DNA of 64,000 nt. It comes from JAICJC01 sp963709425 (GTDB lineage Bacteria > Actinomycetota > Thermoleophilia > Gaiellales > JAICJC01). The stretch is taken from contig CAVPWG010000001.1 of assembly GCA_963709425.1 (NCBI GenBank), forward strand, positions 620,001-684,000. Reading direction: 5' to 3'. The translations under genes and the position numbers were made by a program. The notes under the pieces are model-generated. The model searched no databases. It was given only the letters and a program-made list of their open reading frames with translations, and was not told the DNA's origin. Numbering within the stretch: position 1 is the stretch's first letter; the number at the start of each line of letters is the position of its first letter. Positions 28,659 to 37,949 of this stretch are shown piece after piece.

Positions 28659-30079
28659 CTAGGCGGCGGTCTTCATCTTCTCGGCGGCCTCGACGACGTC
28701 CTCGATCGCGCCGACCAGGTAGAAGGCCTGCTCCGGCAGGTCGTCGTGCTTGCCGGAGAGCACTTCCTGGAAGCTCCGGATCGTGTCCTCGAGCTTCACG
28801 TACTTGCCGGGCGATCCGGTGAACGGCTCGGCCACGTGGAACGGCTGGCTCAGGAACCGCTCGATCTTGCGAGCCCGCTGGACGATGACCTTGTCGTCGT
28901 CGGAGAGCTCGTCCATGCCGAGGATCGCGATGATGTCCTGGAGATCCTTGTAGCGCTGGAGCACCTCCTGGACCTGGGTGGCCGTGCGGTAGTGCTCCTC
29001 GCCGACGGACCCCGGCTGGAGGATGCGCGAGTTCGAGTCGAGCGGGTCGACGGCCGGGTAGATGCCCTTCTCGGAGATGGACCGCGAGAGCACGGTCGTC
29101 GCGTCGAGGTGGGCGAACGAGGCGGCCGGCGCCGGGTCGGTCAGGTCGTCGGCGGGCACGTAGATGGCCTGGACGGACGTGATCGAGCCCTTCGACGTCG
29201 AGGTGATCCGCTCCTGGAGCTGCCCCATCTCGGTCGCCAGGGTGGGCTGATAGCCCACGGCGCTCGGCATGCGCCCGAGGAGCGCCGAGACCTCGGAGCC
29301 GGCCTGGACGAACCGGAAGATGTTGTCGATGAAGAGCAGGACGTCCTGGTTTCGCTCGTCGCGGAAGTACTCGGCCATCGTGAGACCGGAGAGGCCGACC
29401 CGCAGGCGGGCTCCGGGCGGCTCGTTCATCTGCCCGTAGACGAGCGCGGTCTTCGAGATCACGCCGGACTCGGTCATCTCGAGCCACAGGTCGTTGCCCT
29501 CGCGGCTGCGCTCACCCACGCCGGCGAACACGGAGAGGCCGCCGTGAACCTGGGCGATGTTGTTGATCAGCTCGAGGATCAGCACGGTCTTGCCGACGCC
29601 GGCGCCGCCGAAGAGCCCCACCTTGCCGCCCTTCACGTACGGCGCCAGGAGGTCGACGACCTTGATCCCCGTCTCGAAGATCTCGGTGGTCGGGCTCAGG
29701 CTGTCGAAGCGTCGGCGGCTCCCGGTGGATCGGCCAGCGCTCGCCCTCTTCGACGGGGTCGCCCTTGTCGACCGGCTCGCCGAGGACGTTGAAGATCCGC
29801 CCGAGCGTCCGCTCGCCGACCGGCACCGTGATCGGGCCGCCGGTGTCGATCACGTCGAGGCCGCGCGCCAGGCCGTCGGTCGCGTCCATCGCGATCGCCC
29901 GCACCCGCCCGTCGCCCAGGTGCTGCTGCACCTCGGCCACGAGCCGCCCGCCGTCGGGGAGCGAGATCTCGAGCGCGTGGTAGATCGACGGGCAGGCCGC
30001 TCGAGAAGACGGCGTCGATGACGACGCCTTTGATCTCGACGATCTTGCCGACGTTCGAGGACTGGCCGTTCTCGGACAA
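28659..30079 (-). CDS. atpD: ATP synthase beta subunit; two frameshifts
   Basis: The catalytic F1 subunit. TTG 30079 (AAGGAG seven bases upstream) gives MSENGQSSNVGKIVEIKGVV. Extra bases at about 29,989 and 29,709 move the reading into the frames carrying the MDATDGLARGLDVIDTG and PVGERTLGRIFNVLGEPVD blocks, and then Walker A GGAGVGKT, LLFIDNIFRF (Walker B) and SALLGRMPSAVGYQPTLATE. After removing the two bases the protein has about 472 residues, as expected. Because this subunit is indispensable for ATP synthesis, the breaks are more likely sequence errors than decay. It is separated from atpG by about 8 kb, which is unusual. Confidence 0.92.
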
Positions 30080-30113
30080 TGTGACTCCTTGTGCGGCGGG
30101 CGTGGGACGGGGA

Positions 30114-30134
30114 ATCCGGCTCCGGGAGCCGGAT
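30114..30134. other. Hairpin upstream of atpD
   Basis: ATCCGGCTCC, one base, then GGAGCCGGAT: 10-bp complementary arms, realistically an 8-bp stem with a 5-base loop. It lies 35 bases before the atpD start and is not followed by a T run on either strand, so it looks like an RNA processing or attenuation element, not an intrinsic terminator. Confidence 0.4.
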
Positions 30135-30138
30135 CGTA

Positions 30139-30318
30139 TCATTCAGGCACGAGCACCGGCTCGGACTTCGTTACACGGCGCAGACGCCACCGACAGCGCC
30201 TTCCGGGCCGCGCGTCGCCCATCTCGGCGGCGAGGCGAGAGCGCTCGAGCGACGCCGCCACACGGGCGGCGTGGTCGAGGTGTCAGACCCGCGACGAGAC
30301 GGCGGAGATCATCGGCAT
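30139..30318 (-). pseudogene. Possible 59-codon ORF with an in-frame TGA (uncertain)
   Basis: From ATG 30318 the frame reads MPMISAVSSRV, hits TGA at codon 12, then continues HLDHAARVAASLERSRLAAE and ends ...SEPVLVPE at 30139. The second half looks like a genuine amphipathic basic protein. It lies inside the indel-rich stretch, so a base error could create the stop, or the 3' piece could be joined by frameshift to the frame read from further upstream. No family is recognised. Confidence 0.22.
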
Positions 30319-30332
30319 ACCCCGTACGGTAC

Positions 30333-30814
30333 CTACGCGAACATGGCGCGCAGGTGCGGCGAGCGCTGAGTGCGCGCGGCTCGCCGTCGACCCGCAGCTT
30401 CGTCGGCCGGGCGTCGCGCAGGGTGCTGCTCAGATCGGTGCGCTCGGCGACCACCAGCCGGGGCGGCGCCTGCGGCGGCGAGGCGCCGGACGGCGACGCG
30501 ACGAGCGCCCCCAGCCCGGCGAACGCCGCGACAACGGCGGCGATCCCGGCAACCTGGAACGCCGTGCTCCGGCCCGGGGCGGCGGGCAGGCCGTACAGGC
30601 ACCGCGGCGACGGAGCCGACGAGGGTCGGGCGCCGTGCGCAGGCGCGCCGTCAGCTCCGCCATCGCGCCGACCGCCTCGTCGCACGCCGGGCATGCCGCG
30701 AGGTGCGCGTCGAGCCGGCGCAGCTCGATGTCCGAGAGCGGGCCGTCGAGGGCCTGCGAGCCGAGCGCCCGCGCCCGCTCGCATTCCCGTGCCTGTCTGC
30801 GCTGCAAGCGTCAT
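30333..30814 (-). CDS. zf-HC2 anti-sigma-factor-like protein; frameshifted
   Basis: Three pieces in two frames assemble into one plausible protein. ATG 30814 starts MTLAAQTGTG. A shift near 30,795 leads to ECERARALGSQALDGPLSD and DAHLAACPACDEA, the H-x3-C-x2-C zinc motif of zf-HC2 anti-sigma factors. A second shift at about 30,605-30,635 leads to a single membrane helix (STAFQVAGIAAVVAAFAGLG) and an external tail. Such proteins hold an ECF sigma factor at the membrane. No sigma gene is adjacent. The C-terminal end is uncertain; the lower coordinate is approximate. Confidence 0.5.
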
Positions 30815-30915
30815 CGTTGAAGGTGGGACGCGAGCATGCGAGGAAAAGGTTAGCCTCGGTGGCCTGGGCCGGAACACCCAATTCCAATTCTTCACCCAGA
30901 TTCGCCGTCGGCCGG

Positions 30916-31293
30916 CTACGTCACCGGTGGCGCCCGTCGATCGGCGACGCCGGCGGCGAGGAGCGTGAGGCCGAGCGTGAGGAAGAGCGCCGAGGTCGAG
31001 ATCTGATCGCGCCGCTCCGACGCCGTCATCCACCGCGCCGAGCCGCGCGGGATCAGGCCGCCGAAGAGCCCCGGCTGCTCGCCGTCGGCCCGGACCGGCG
31101 CCCGGTTCCCGGCGAAGAAGCCCATCATCACGAAGACCGACCCGACCAGGTACAGACCCACGGTGACCGCTCGGCGCACGGGCTGGCCGGTGGCGACCGC
31201 AAGGACGCCGGACACCACTGCGGTTACGACCACCGCGACCGCCACGAGGACCGCGAAGCGGCGCAGCCCCGCCAGCAGCACCGCCCGGGTCAT
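30916..31293 (-). CDS. Small membrane protein of unknown function
   Basis: About 125 residues from ATG 31293, ten bases after the oppF stop. Three hydrophobic segments are visible: FAVLVAVAVVVTAVVSGVLA (about 13-32), AVTVGLYLVGSVFVMMGFF (about 43-61) and LFLTLGLTLLAAGVA (about 103-117). A loop with GLIPRGSARWMTASERRDQI lies between the last two. I recognise no family. The position directly after the ABC transporter suggests co-transcription, but no functional link can be read. Confidence 0.6.
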   Translation of the reverse strand: MTRAVLLAGLRRFAVLVAVAVVVTAVVSGVLAVATGQPVRRAVTVGLYLVGSVFVMMGFFAGNRAPVRADGEQPGLFGGLIPRGSARWMTASERRDQISTSALFLTLGLTLLAAGVADRRAPPVT

Positions 31294-31303
31294 GGCCCGG
31301 GCG

Positions 31304-32341
31304 TCACGTGCCCGCGGCGACCTGGTCGGCGGGGAGGCGCAGGTCGGCCATCGGCCACGTCTCGAGCGGGTAGTGGCACGCCGCCCGGCTCCCGGTGTCC
31401 TTGGCCTCGAGCTCCGGCTCGGTGACATCGCAGACGCCGTGCTGGAACCGCGGGCAGCGCGGGTGGAACCGGCAGCCGCTGGGCGGGTTGATCGGGCTCG
31501 GGACGTCGCCCTCGAGCACGATCGGCTTGCGCGCGCGGGCGACGTCGGGGTTCGGGATCGGCACGGCCGAGAGCAGGGCGCCCGTGTAGGGGTGCCGCGG
31601 GCGCTCGTAGAGCGCCTGGCCGGGCGCCGTCTCGACGATCTTGCCCAGATACATGACGGCGACGTTGTCGGAGATGTGGCGGACGACGTCGAGGTCGTGG
31701 GCGATGAAGACGTAGGTCAGGTCGAAGTCCCGCTGGAGCTGCTTCAGCAGGTTCAGGATCTGGGCCTGAACCGACACGTCGAGCGCCGACACCGGCTCGT
31801 CGCACACGATCAGCTTGGGCCGGATCGCCAGCGCGCGGGCGACCCCGATCCGCTGCCGCTGGCCGCCCGAGAACTCGTGCGGGAAGCGGTTGTAGTGCTC
31901 CGGGTTCAGGCCGACGACGTCGAGCAGCTCCTGCACGCGCGCCTTGTTCTCCTTGGCCGTGCCGATCTTGTGCACCTCGAGCGCCTCGCCGATGATCGAG
32001 CCGACGCGCTTTCTGACGTTCAGCGAGGCGTACGGGTCCTGGAAGACCATCATGAGCTCGCGGCGCACCTTCATCAGCTCGCCGCCCTTGATTGTGGTGA
32101 TGTCCCGGCCGTCGAAGATCACCTTGCCGCCGGTGGGGTCGAGGAGGCGCATGATGCAGCGCGCCATCGTCGACTTCCCGCAGCCGGACTCGCCGACGAC
32201 GCCCAGCGTCTCGCCGCGCTCGACCGAGAACGACACGCCGTCGACCGCGCGGACGCGCCCGATCTCCTTCTGGAAGATGACCCCGCGGGTGATCGGGAAG
32301 TGCTTCTCGAGGTTCTCGACCCGAAGCAGCTCGTCCGCCAT
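31304..32341 (-). CDS. Oligopeptide/dipeptide ABC transporter ATPase (OppF/DppF type)
   Basis: A 345-residue ATPase. Walker A is GESGCGKST, the Q-loop is MVFQDPYASLN, the signature is FSGGQRQR and Walker B is LIVCDEPVSALDV, with the H-loop in FIAHDLDVVRH. The C-terminal oligo_HPY extension contains CRFHPRCP, a cysteine set found in this subfamily. It energises peptide or nickel import by the neighbouring permeases. It is one of the few intact genes in the indel-rich stretch. The ATG overlaps the upstream ATPase stop (TGATG). Confidence 0.9.
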   Translation of the reverse strand: MADELLRVENLEKHFPITRGVIFQKEIGRVRAVDGVSFSVERGETLGVVGESGCGKSTMARCIMRLLDPTGGKVIFDGRDITTIKGGELMKVRRELMMVFQDPYASLNVRKRVGSIIGEALEVHKIGTAKENKARVQELLDVVGLNPEHYNRFPHEFSGGQRQRIGVARALAIRPKLIVCDEPVSALDVSVQAQILNLLKQLQRDFDLTYVFIAHDLDVVRHISDNVAVMYLGKIVETAPGQALYERPRHPYTGALLSAVPIPNPDVARARKPIVLEGDVPSPINPPSGCRFHPRCPRFQHGVCDVTEPELEAKDTGSRAACHYPLETWPMADLRLPADQVAAGT

Positions 32342-33361
32342 CAGGCCGACCCCACCTTCATCCGGCCGACGATCTCCTCGGCGCCGCGCTGCTTGGCCTG
32401 CTCATCGAGGTGGCAGGCGTCCAGGTGGTCGGCGTCGTCCGGGGCGGGGACGAGCGGCGGGACGTCGGTCCGGCACCGGTCGAACGCGTACGCGCACCGC
32501 AGGTGGAAGCGGCAGCCGGGCGGCGGGCGCAGAAGCGACGGCGGCGAGCCGGGGATCGGCTTCAGCTCGGCACCCAGCGCGAGCCGGGGCAGCGAGCTCA
32601 GAGAGGCCCCAGGTGTACGGGTGGCGCGGCCGGTAGAAGATGTCGCTGTAGTCGCCCTGCTCGATCGCCTTGGCGGCGTACATCACCAGCACGTCGTCGG
32701 CGGTCTCGGCCACGACTCCCAGGTCGTGCGTGATCAGGATGATCGCGCTTCCGAAGTCGCGCTGGAGCTCGTTCATGAGCTTCAGGATCTGGGCCTGGGT
32801 CGTCACGTCGAGCGCGGTGGTCGGCTCGTCGGCGATCAGGAGGTCGGGGTTGTTGATGAGCGACATCGCGATCATCACGCGCTGGCGCATGCCACCCGAG
32901 AACTGGTGCGGATAGTCGTCGAGGCGGGCGTCGGGCCGCGGGATGCCCACGGCCTTCACCATCTCGAGCGCCCGCCGCCTGGCGGCCTGCTTGGGGACCT
33001 TCTCGTGCAGCTGGACCGCTTCGATCAGCTGCCGGCCGATCGTGTGCACCGGGTTCAGCGAGGTCATCGGGTCCTGGAAGATCATCGAGATCTCGGCGCC
33101 GCGCACCTTGCGCATCTCGTTCTGCGGGAGCGTCAGAAGGTCGCGGTCCTTGAACATCGCCACGCCCGACGTGACCGTGTTCTGGCGCGGGTTCAAGCCC
33201 ATGATCGAGAGGCAGGTGACGCTCTTCCCGCAGCCCGACTCGCCGACGATCGCAAGCGTCTTCCCCTTCTCGACCGAGAACGACAGTCCGTCGACCGCCT
33301 GGACGACGCCGTCGTCGGTCTTGAAGGACGTCTTCAGGTCACGGACGTCGAGCAGGGCCAT
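32341..33361 (-). CDS. Oligopeptide/dipeptide ABC transporter ATPase (OppD/DppD type); one frameshift
   Basis: From ATG 33361: Walker A GESGCGKSV, MIFQDPMTSLNPV, signature FSGGMRQR and Walker B LLIADEPTTALDV. One extra T near 32,601 breaks the frame after YRPRHPYTWGL. In the corrected frame the oligo_HPY tail continues SSLPRLALGAELKPIPG and GCRFHLRC, stopping at 32341 with about 339 residues. It forms the ATPase heterodimer with the following gene. Confidence 0.87.
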
Positions 33362-33391
33362 GCGACAGAAGTGTAACGGTCGGGGACGGCG

Positions 33392-34365
33392 CTATGCGAG
33401 CCGGATCCGGGGATCGACCCAGGCGTACAGCAGGTCGACGATCAGGTTGAACACGATCACCAGGATCGAGGCGAACACCACCACTCCCAGCGTGATCGGA
33501 TAGTCGAACTGGAAGAGCGAGTGGAGCGCCACATAGCCCAGGCCGGGGAGGCCGAAGACCTGCTCGAGCAGGACGGCGCCTCCCAGCGCCAGCGCCACGT
33601 CCATCCCCAGCATCGTCACGATCGGGAGCATCGCGTTTCGCAGCACGTGGTGGACGAGCACGCGCCGCTCGGGCGCGCCCTTCGCCCGGGCCGTGCGCAC
33701 GTAGTCCTCGTTCAGGGTGTCGAGCACGGTCGAGCGGATCATCCGCACGTAGAACGCGGCATACAGCACGGCGAAGACGGTCCAGGGGACGATCAGGTGG
33801 TAGAACCAGTCGACCGGCCCCCCGCAGAGCTCGCCCGGGCGCGGCGCCGGTGAAATGGCAGTAGCCCTGGATCGGGAAGAGGTCGAGCTTGTAGCCGAGG
33901 ATGTACGAGGCGATCAGGCCCAGCCACACCGGGTGCACCGAGATCCCGGTGAGGACGCCGGTCATGGCGACCCGGTCGCCGACCGACCGCGGCCGAAGCG
34001 CCGAGTAGACGCCGACCGGGACGGCGATCGCCATCCACACGACCACGGCGCCCAGGACCAGCGAGGCCGTGATCGGGGCCGCGTTCAGCACCGTCGGCGC
34101 CGACGTTCTGCCGGTTGGCGTAGGAGTAGCCGAGGTCGAGATGCAGGACGAGCCGGTCGAGGAAGTGCAGGTACTGCTCCCAGATCGGCCTGTCGAGATA
34201 GAGCCGGTGGGCCACGACCTGCACGTCGTGCGGCGTCGCCGCCTTGCCGGCCGCGAGCCGGGCCGGGTCGACGGGGATGATGTAGAAGATCAGGTAGGTG
34301 GCGAGGGTCACCGAGATGAACAGCACGACGGCCCAGAGCAGCCGCCGGATGATGTACCTGATCAC
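33392..34365 (-). CDS. Peptide ABC transporter permease (OppB/DppB type); two frameshifts
   Basis: From ATG 34365: MIRYIIRRLLWAVVLFISVT, the first membrane helix and the PVDPARLAAG loop of the OppB family. Extra bases near 34,095 and 33,838 shift reading into frames with APITASLVLGAVVVWMAIA and WFYHLIVPWTVFAVLYAAFY. The EAA-like loop (DYVRTARAKGAPERRVLVHH) and the last helices follow, ending at DPRIRLA. Corrected length is about 323 residues with six membrane helices. It pairs with the OppC-type permease encoded on the other side of the binding-protein gene. Confidence 0.85.
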
Positions 34366-34395
34366 GCCTCGTCCCTCCCGCCTCTCGGGCGGCTC

Positions 34396-34425
34396 GGGGC
34401 TTCCCGGCTGGTGCCGGGAAGCCCC
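34396..34425. other. Perfect 13-bp hairpin between binding-protein and permease genes
   Basis: Arms 34396-34408 and 34413-34425 (GGGGCTTCCCGGC and its complement) enclose a 4-base loop. It lies just after the stop of the substrate-binding-protein gene and lacks a T run. Such stem-loops in ABC operons often protect the upstream binding-protein mRNA or reduce read-through into the permease genes. Confidence 0.6.
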
Positions 34426-34455
34426 TCCCCGCTGACTCTCGGGCCTCGGCCCATT

Positions 34456-36181
34456 CTAGGGCCGGCGCCCGCCTTGTGCTACGAGCGAATGCACATGGTG
34501 TTCAGATGCGAACCCGTAGCCAGGGCGTCGATTCACCTGGCATCCGATCCTCGGGCCGAAGAACTCGATGTTCGTCCCGAACGATCGCGACGCCCACGGA
34601 GCCGGCCCCTTGGCGAGGTCGGTCGCGAGCTGGCCGTACGTCTGGTCACGCGCAGAGCCGGTCAGCTGGTTCGCGTCGTCCATCCGCTTGTTGAACGTGG
34701 GGTCGTTGAAGTAGCTGAAGTTGTTGCCCCCGGTCTCGGGGATGGTCTCGCCGTTCAGAAGGATGTTGATGAAGTCGTAGGCGTCGTAGTAGTCCGCGAC
34801 CCAGCCTTCATCGGCGATGTCGAAGGGCTCGCCCTTCTGGCCTTCCTTCGTGAACTGCACGCCGCGCTCGAACTCCTTGATCTGGACGTCGATCCCGATC
34901 TGCTTCAGCTCCTGCTGGATGACCGCCGCCCGGTCGGGGCACGGCGGCTGGTTGCAGGTGTAGAGCACCGCGGTCATGTTGGACACTCCCGCCTGCTGCA
35001 TGAGCGCCTTCGCCTTCGTCAGGTCGGAGGAGTCGAGCGGGTAGATGCTCTGCTCCTCCGAGCTCCCGGAGATCTGCGGCGGCAGGTACTTGTCCGCCGG
35101 GACGCCGGCGCCGTACCCGGACGGCTGCAGGATCGCCTTGCGGTTGATCGCCCAGTTCACGGCCTGGCGCACCAGCTCGTCCTTGAACGCCGGGCGGGCG
35201 GTGTTGAGCGCCAGGTACGAGACGACCGCCGCGGGTGTCACGAAGAACCGCTGCGGTCCGCCCGAGGTGCCTTCGGGTCCGTACTGCGCGTTCAGCTGCG
35301 CGTTCTGGGCCGGGACGACCGCGTCGTTGATGTAGTCGAGCTGACCGTTCTTGGCCTCCAGGGTGCCCTGGTTGGAGTCGATGGTGAGCTGGGTGTAGTC
35401 GATCTCGTCGGCGTAGGCCACCCGGTCACCCGTGTAGTTCGGGTTCTTCTTCAGCACGATCGAGCGGTTCGGCGTGAAGTCGGAGATGTAGTACGGCCCC
35501 GCGCCCGCGATCGTGTGGACGCCCTTCGGGTCGATGGGCGTGTCGTTCGGGATCGCGCAGGCGAACGGCGTCGCGAGCTTCTGGGCCATCGAGCCGTCCT
35601 TCTGGGTCAGCTGGATCGTCAGCTTGTCGCCGCTCACGCTGATGCCGGAGACGTGCTCGCCCGGCTTGCCCTTGTAGTCCGACGCGCCCTTGATGAACGG
35701 CGCGAGGAAGACGGCGCCGAAGTACGACGCCTGCTTCGGGTTCAGGTCGCGCTCCAGCGCGTGCTGGAACGTCGCCGCCGTCACCGGCTCGCCGGTGTTG
35801 AACTTGAACTTGCCGGCGGGAACCGTGTACGTGTACGTCAGCCCGTCGGACGAGATGGTCGGAAGCGCCGAGGCGGCCTCCGGCTTGCATAACGCGGCCG
35901 GCGTCGCCGGGAACGTCCGGGTAGTTCGTGAGCTTGACGCAGGTCGCGTCCTCGATCTGCCAGGTGTTCTGGTAGTACGCCAGCGCCGGGTCGAGGTAGT
36001 CGATGTTGCCACTCAGCGCGATCTTGATCACGCCGCCGTTTTGGTGCGGCGGGATCGCTGACGTGTTCCCTCCGCTTGCGGCGCCGCCGTTGTCGCTGCT
36101 GCCACAACCGGCGGCCCCGAGCAGCACCACGCCGGCGGCAAGCGCCCCCAGCGTGAGCCACAATCCAGGTCGTCTCCTCAT
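34456..36181 (-). CDS. Peptide ABC transporter substrate-binding lipoprotein (SBP_bac_5); one frameshift
   Basis: From ATG 36181 (GGGAGG eight bases upstream) a lipoprotein signal ends in LLGAAGC, with C26 as the lipid anchor, followed by a Gly/Ser linker. One extra base near 35,914 shifts the frame after VKLTNYPD. The remainder is a family-5 binding protein: KFKFNTGEPVTAATFQHALE, AGAGPYYISDF, DEIDYTQLTIDSNQG, VSYLALNT and ADYYDAYDFINILLNGE. Corrected length is about 574 residues. It would capture peptides or similar solutes outside the membrane. The last 30 residues are weakly family-like, so a further indel near the 3' end is possible. Confidence 0.87.
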
Positions 36182-36282
36182 CCGGGTCCTCCCGAGTCGT
36201 TTTCGGGCACGGACGCGTCCGCCCGTTGCCCCTTGAGCACTCCCCGATAGGACGCGAGCGCGAGGCGAAAGTTAGAGAGCGG

Positions 36283-37316
36283 TTAGAGCGTGGCCCGCGG
36301 GTCGAGCGCGTCGCGCAGACCGTCGCCCAGCAGGTTGAACGCGAGCGTGAGCACGAGGAGCGCGACACCGGGCCACACGATCAGCCAGGGCTGGATCGTG
36401 TAGAGCTGCGTGGCCTCGTCGAGCATGTTCCCCCAGCTCGCGTTCGGCGGAGGCAGGCCCACGCCGAGGAACGAGAGCGTCGGTCTCGAGCAGGATGTTG
36501 ATGGCGACGGTGAGCGTGCCGTACACGATGATGGTCCCGACGAGGTGCGGCAGGAGATGCGACCGCATGATGCGGAAGTTGCTCGACCCCACCATGCGGG
36601 CCGCCTCGATGAACTCCTTCTCCCGCAGCGAGAGCACCTGCGCGCGGATGATCCGGGCCGGGTAGAACCACGTGAAGAGCCCGATCACCATCGTGAGCGT
36701 GAACACCCCGGGATTGAGGAGACCTCCGAGCGTGATGTTGTTGAGACGTTCGCCGACCGTCGCCGAGATGGCGATCAGGAAGAGCAGGAGCGGGAAGGCC
36801 ATCACGATCTCGGTGAGGCGGGAGACCATGGTATCCGCGGCCCCGCCGTAGAAGCCGGCCAGAAGCCCCAGCACGACCCCGAGCCCGAGCCCGACCAGCG
36901 TCGCCAGGATCCCGACCTCGATCGACACCTGCGCGCCCGCCAGCAGCCGCAGGAACTCGTCGCGCCCGACCAGGTCGGATGCCCCGAGCGCGAGGTACGT
37001 CTGGCCGCCGTGGCCGTCGCTCACGGTCGAGAACGGGCCGACGGGGACGAAGTTCTGGACGCCGCCCGAGACGAGGTCGTTCGGGCCGTGCCCGATCCAC
37101 GCGCGGGCCAGCGGCAGGCCGATGAACGGGACGATGATGAAGAGGACGATGACGACAGGCGCTCACGATCGCGAGCCGGTCGCGGCGGAGCCGCCGGAAG
37201 GCGTTCTCCCAGTAGCCGCGGGCCTGGACGGCGCCGGCGCCCGCGTCGATGTCGCCGGCGCTCCCGGCGAGCGCCGCGCCGCCGGGGAGGGCGGTCGTGG
37301 GATCAGTCGTCGCCAT
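36283..37316 (-). CDS. Peptide ABC transporter permease (OppC/DppC type); two frameshifts
   Basis: ATG 37316 gives an N-terminal cytoplasmic tail, YWENAFRRLRRDRLAIVSA, at the first helix. An extra base at about 37,157 leads to the frame with the long DEFLRLLAGAQVSIEVGILA region, four helices and the EAA loop (REKEFIEAARMVGSSNFRIM). An extra base at about 36,481 leads to TLSFLGVGLPPPNASWG and GDGLRDALDPRATL, stopping at 36283. The corrected protein is about 343 residues, normal for OppC. Unusually it precedes the binding-protein gene, while OppB and the ATPases follow it. Confidence 0.86.
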
Positions 37317-37318
37317 GG

Positions 37319-37918
37319 CTACTGCACCTCCGCGAGCGGATCCGTGCGCCCGTCGGACTTCACGGTCGGGCCGCCGGGACCGGTGGGTTCGTGCCGCGCG
37401 GGCCGAAGTAGTCGACCAGCCAGCGGTCGCCCCGCGGCACCATCTGGATGAAGAACTCGCCCGACTTGACGCCGGGCTTGTCGGGCGTGATGAGCGCCTG
37501 AAGCATCACGTTCTTGGAGCGCGACCACTCGACCTTGTAGCGCGTCTCGCCGTAGGCGTCCTTCGGAAACGGGAACACCGGGATCGTCCCGGTCATCCAC
37601 TGCGCGTGGGTCAGGCCGGCGTGCACCTTCGAGCGTCGAGATCCGCCAGCCCCTGTCGAGATCCTTCCGGACGACGGCGGTATGGATGAACGTGCGGGCG
37701 GCGGCGACGGCCTGCTTGGGCAGCTTGATCGGGTGGCCGTAGGCCGCAAGGCCGGTGCTGCCGCCGCCGGGGACGACGGCGGCGTGTGTCTGGTGCTGGT
37801 TCTGCACGTACAGCGCCCGGATGCCGGCGAAGAGGACGACGACGGCAACGAGCGCAAGCGGCCAGCGCACAGCGGGCCGGTCCCAGAGCCGTTCGAGGGC
37901 CTGCATGGGGGGAATCAT
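37319..37918 (-). CDS. Membrane-anchored hypothetical protein; frameshifted
   Basis: From ATG 37918 (or ATG four codons on) there is one N-terminal helix (WPLALVAVVVLFAGIRALYV). An extracytoplasmic domain with PIKLPKQAVAAARTFIHTAV then runs to a shift at about 37,633, after which the other frame reads THAQWMTGTIPVFPFPKDAY, EFFIQMVPRGDRWLVDYFGP. The frame stops at 37360, or with a second shift near 37,385 continues to TVKSDGRTDPLAEVQ at 37319, just before oppC. The domain resembles small NTF2-like or Mce-associated folds only in outline; I do not recognise a family. It follows atpG by 31 bases. Confidence 0.55.
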   Translation of the reverse strand: MIPPMQALERLWDRPAVRWPLALVAVVVLFAGIRALYVQNQHQTHAAVVPGGGSTGLAAYGHPIKLPKQAVAAARTFIHTAVVRKDLDRGWRISTLEGARRPDPRAVDDRDDPGVPVSEGRLRRDALQGRVVALQERDASGAHHARQARRQVGRVLHPDGAAGRPLAGRLLRPARHEPTGPGGPTVKSDGRTDPLAEVQ

Positions 37919-37949
37919 ACCGCTTCCCCGTTCGTTCTCCGGTGTCGCA

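Noticed and set aside
28239..30079. atpD and atpC as genuine pseudogenes
   Set aside because: Both are essential partners of the intact atpA, atpG and other subunits, all motifs survive, and the same indel pattern affects every neighbour, so sequence error is more likely.
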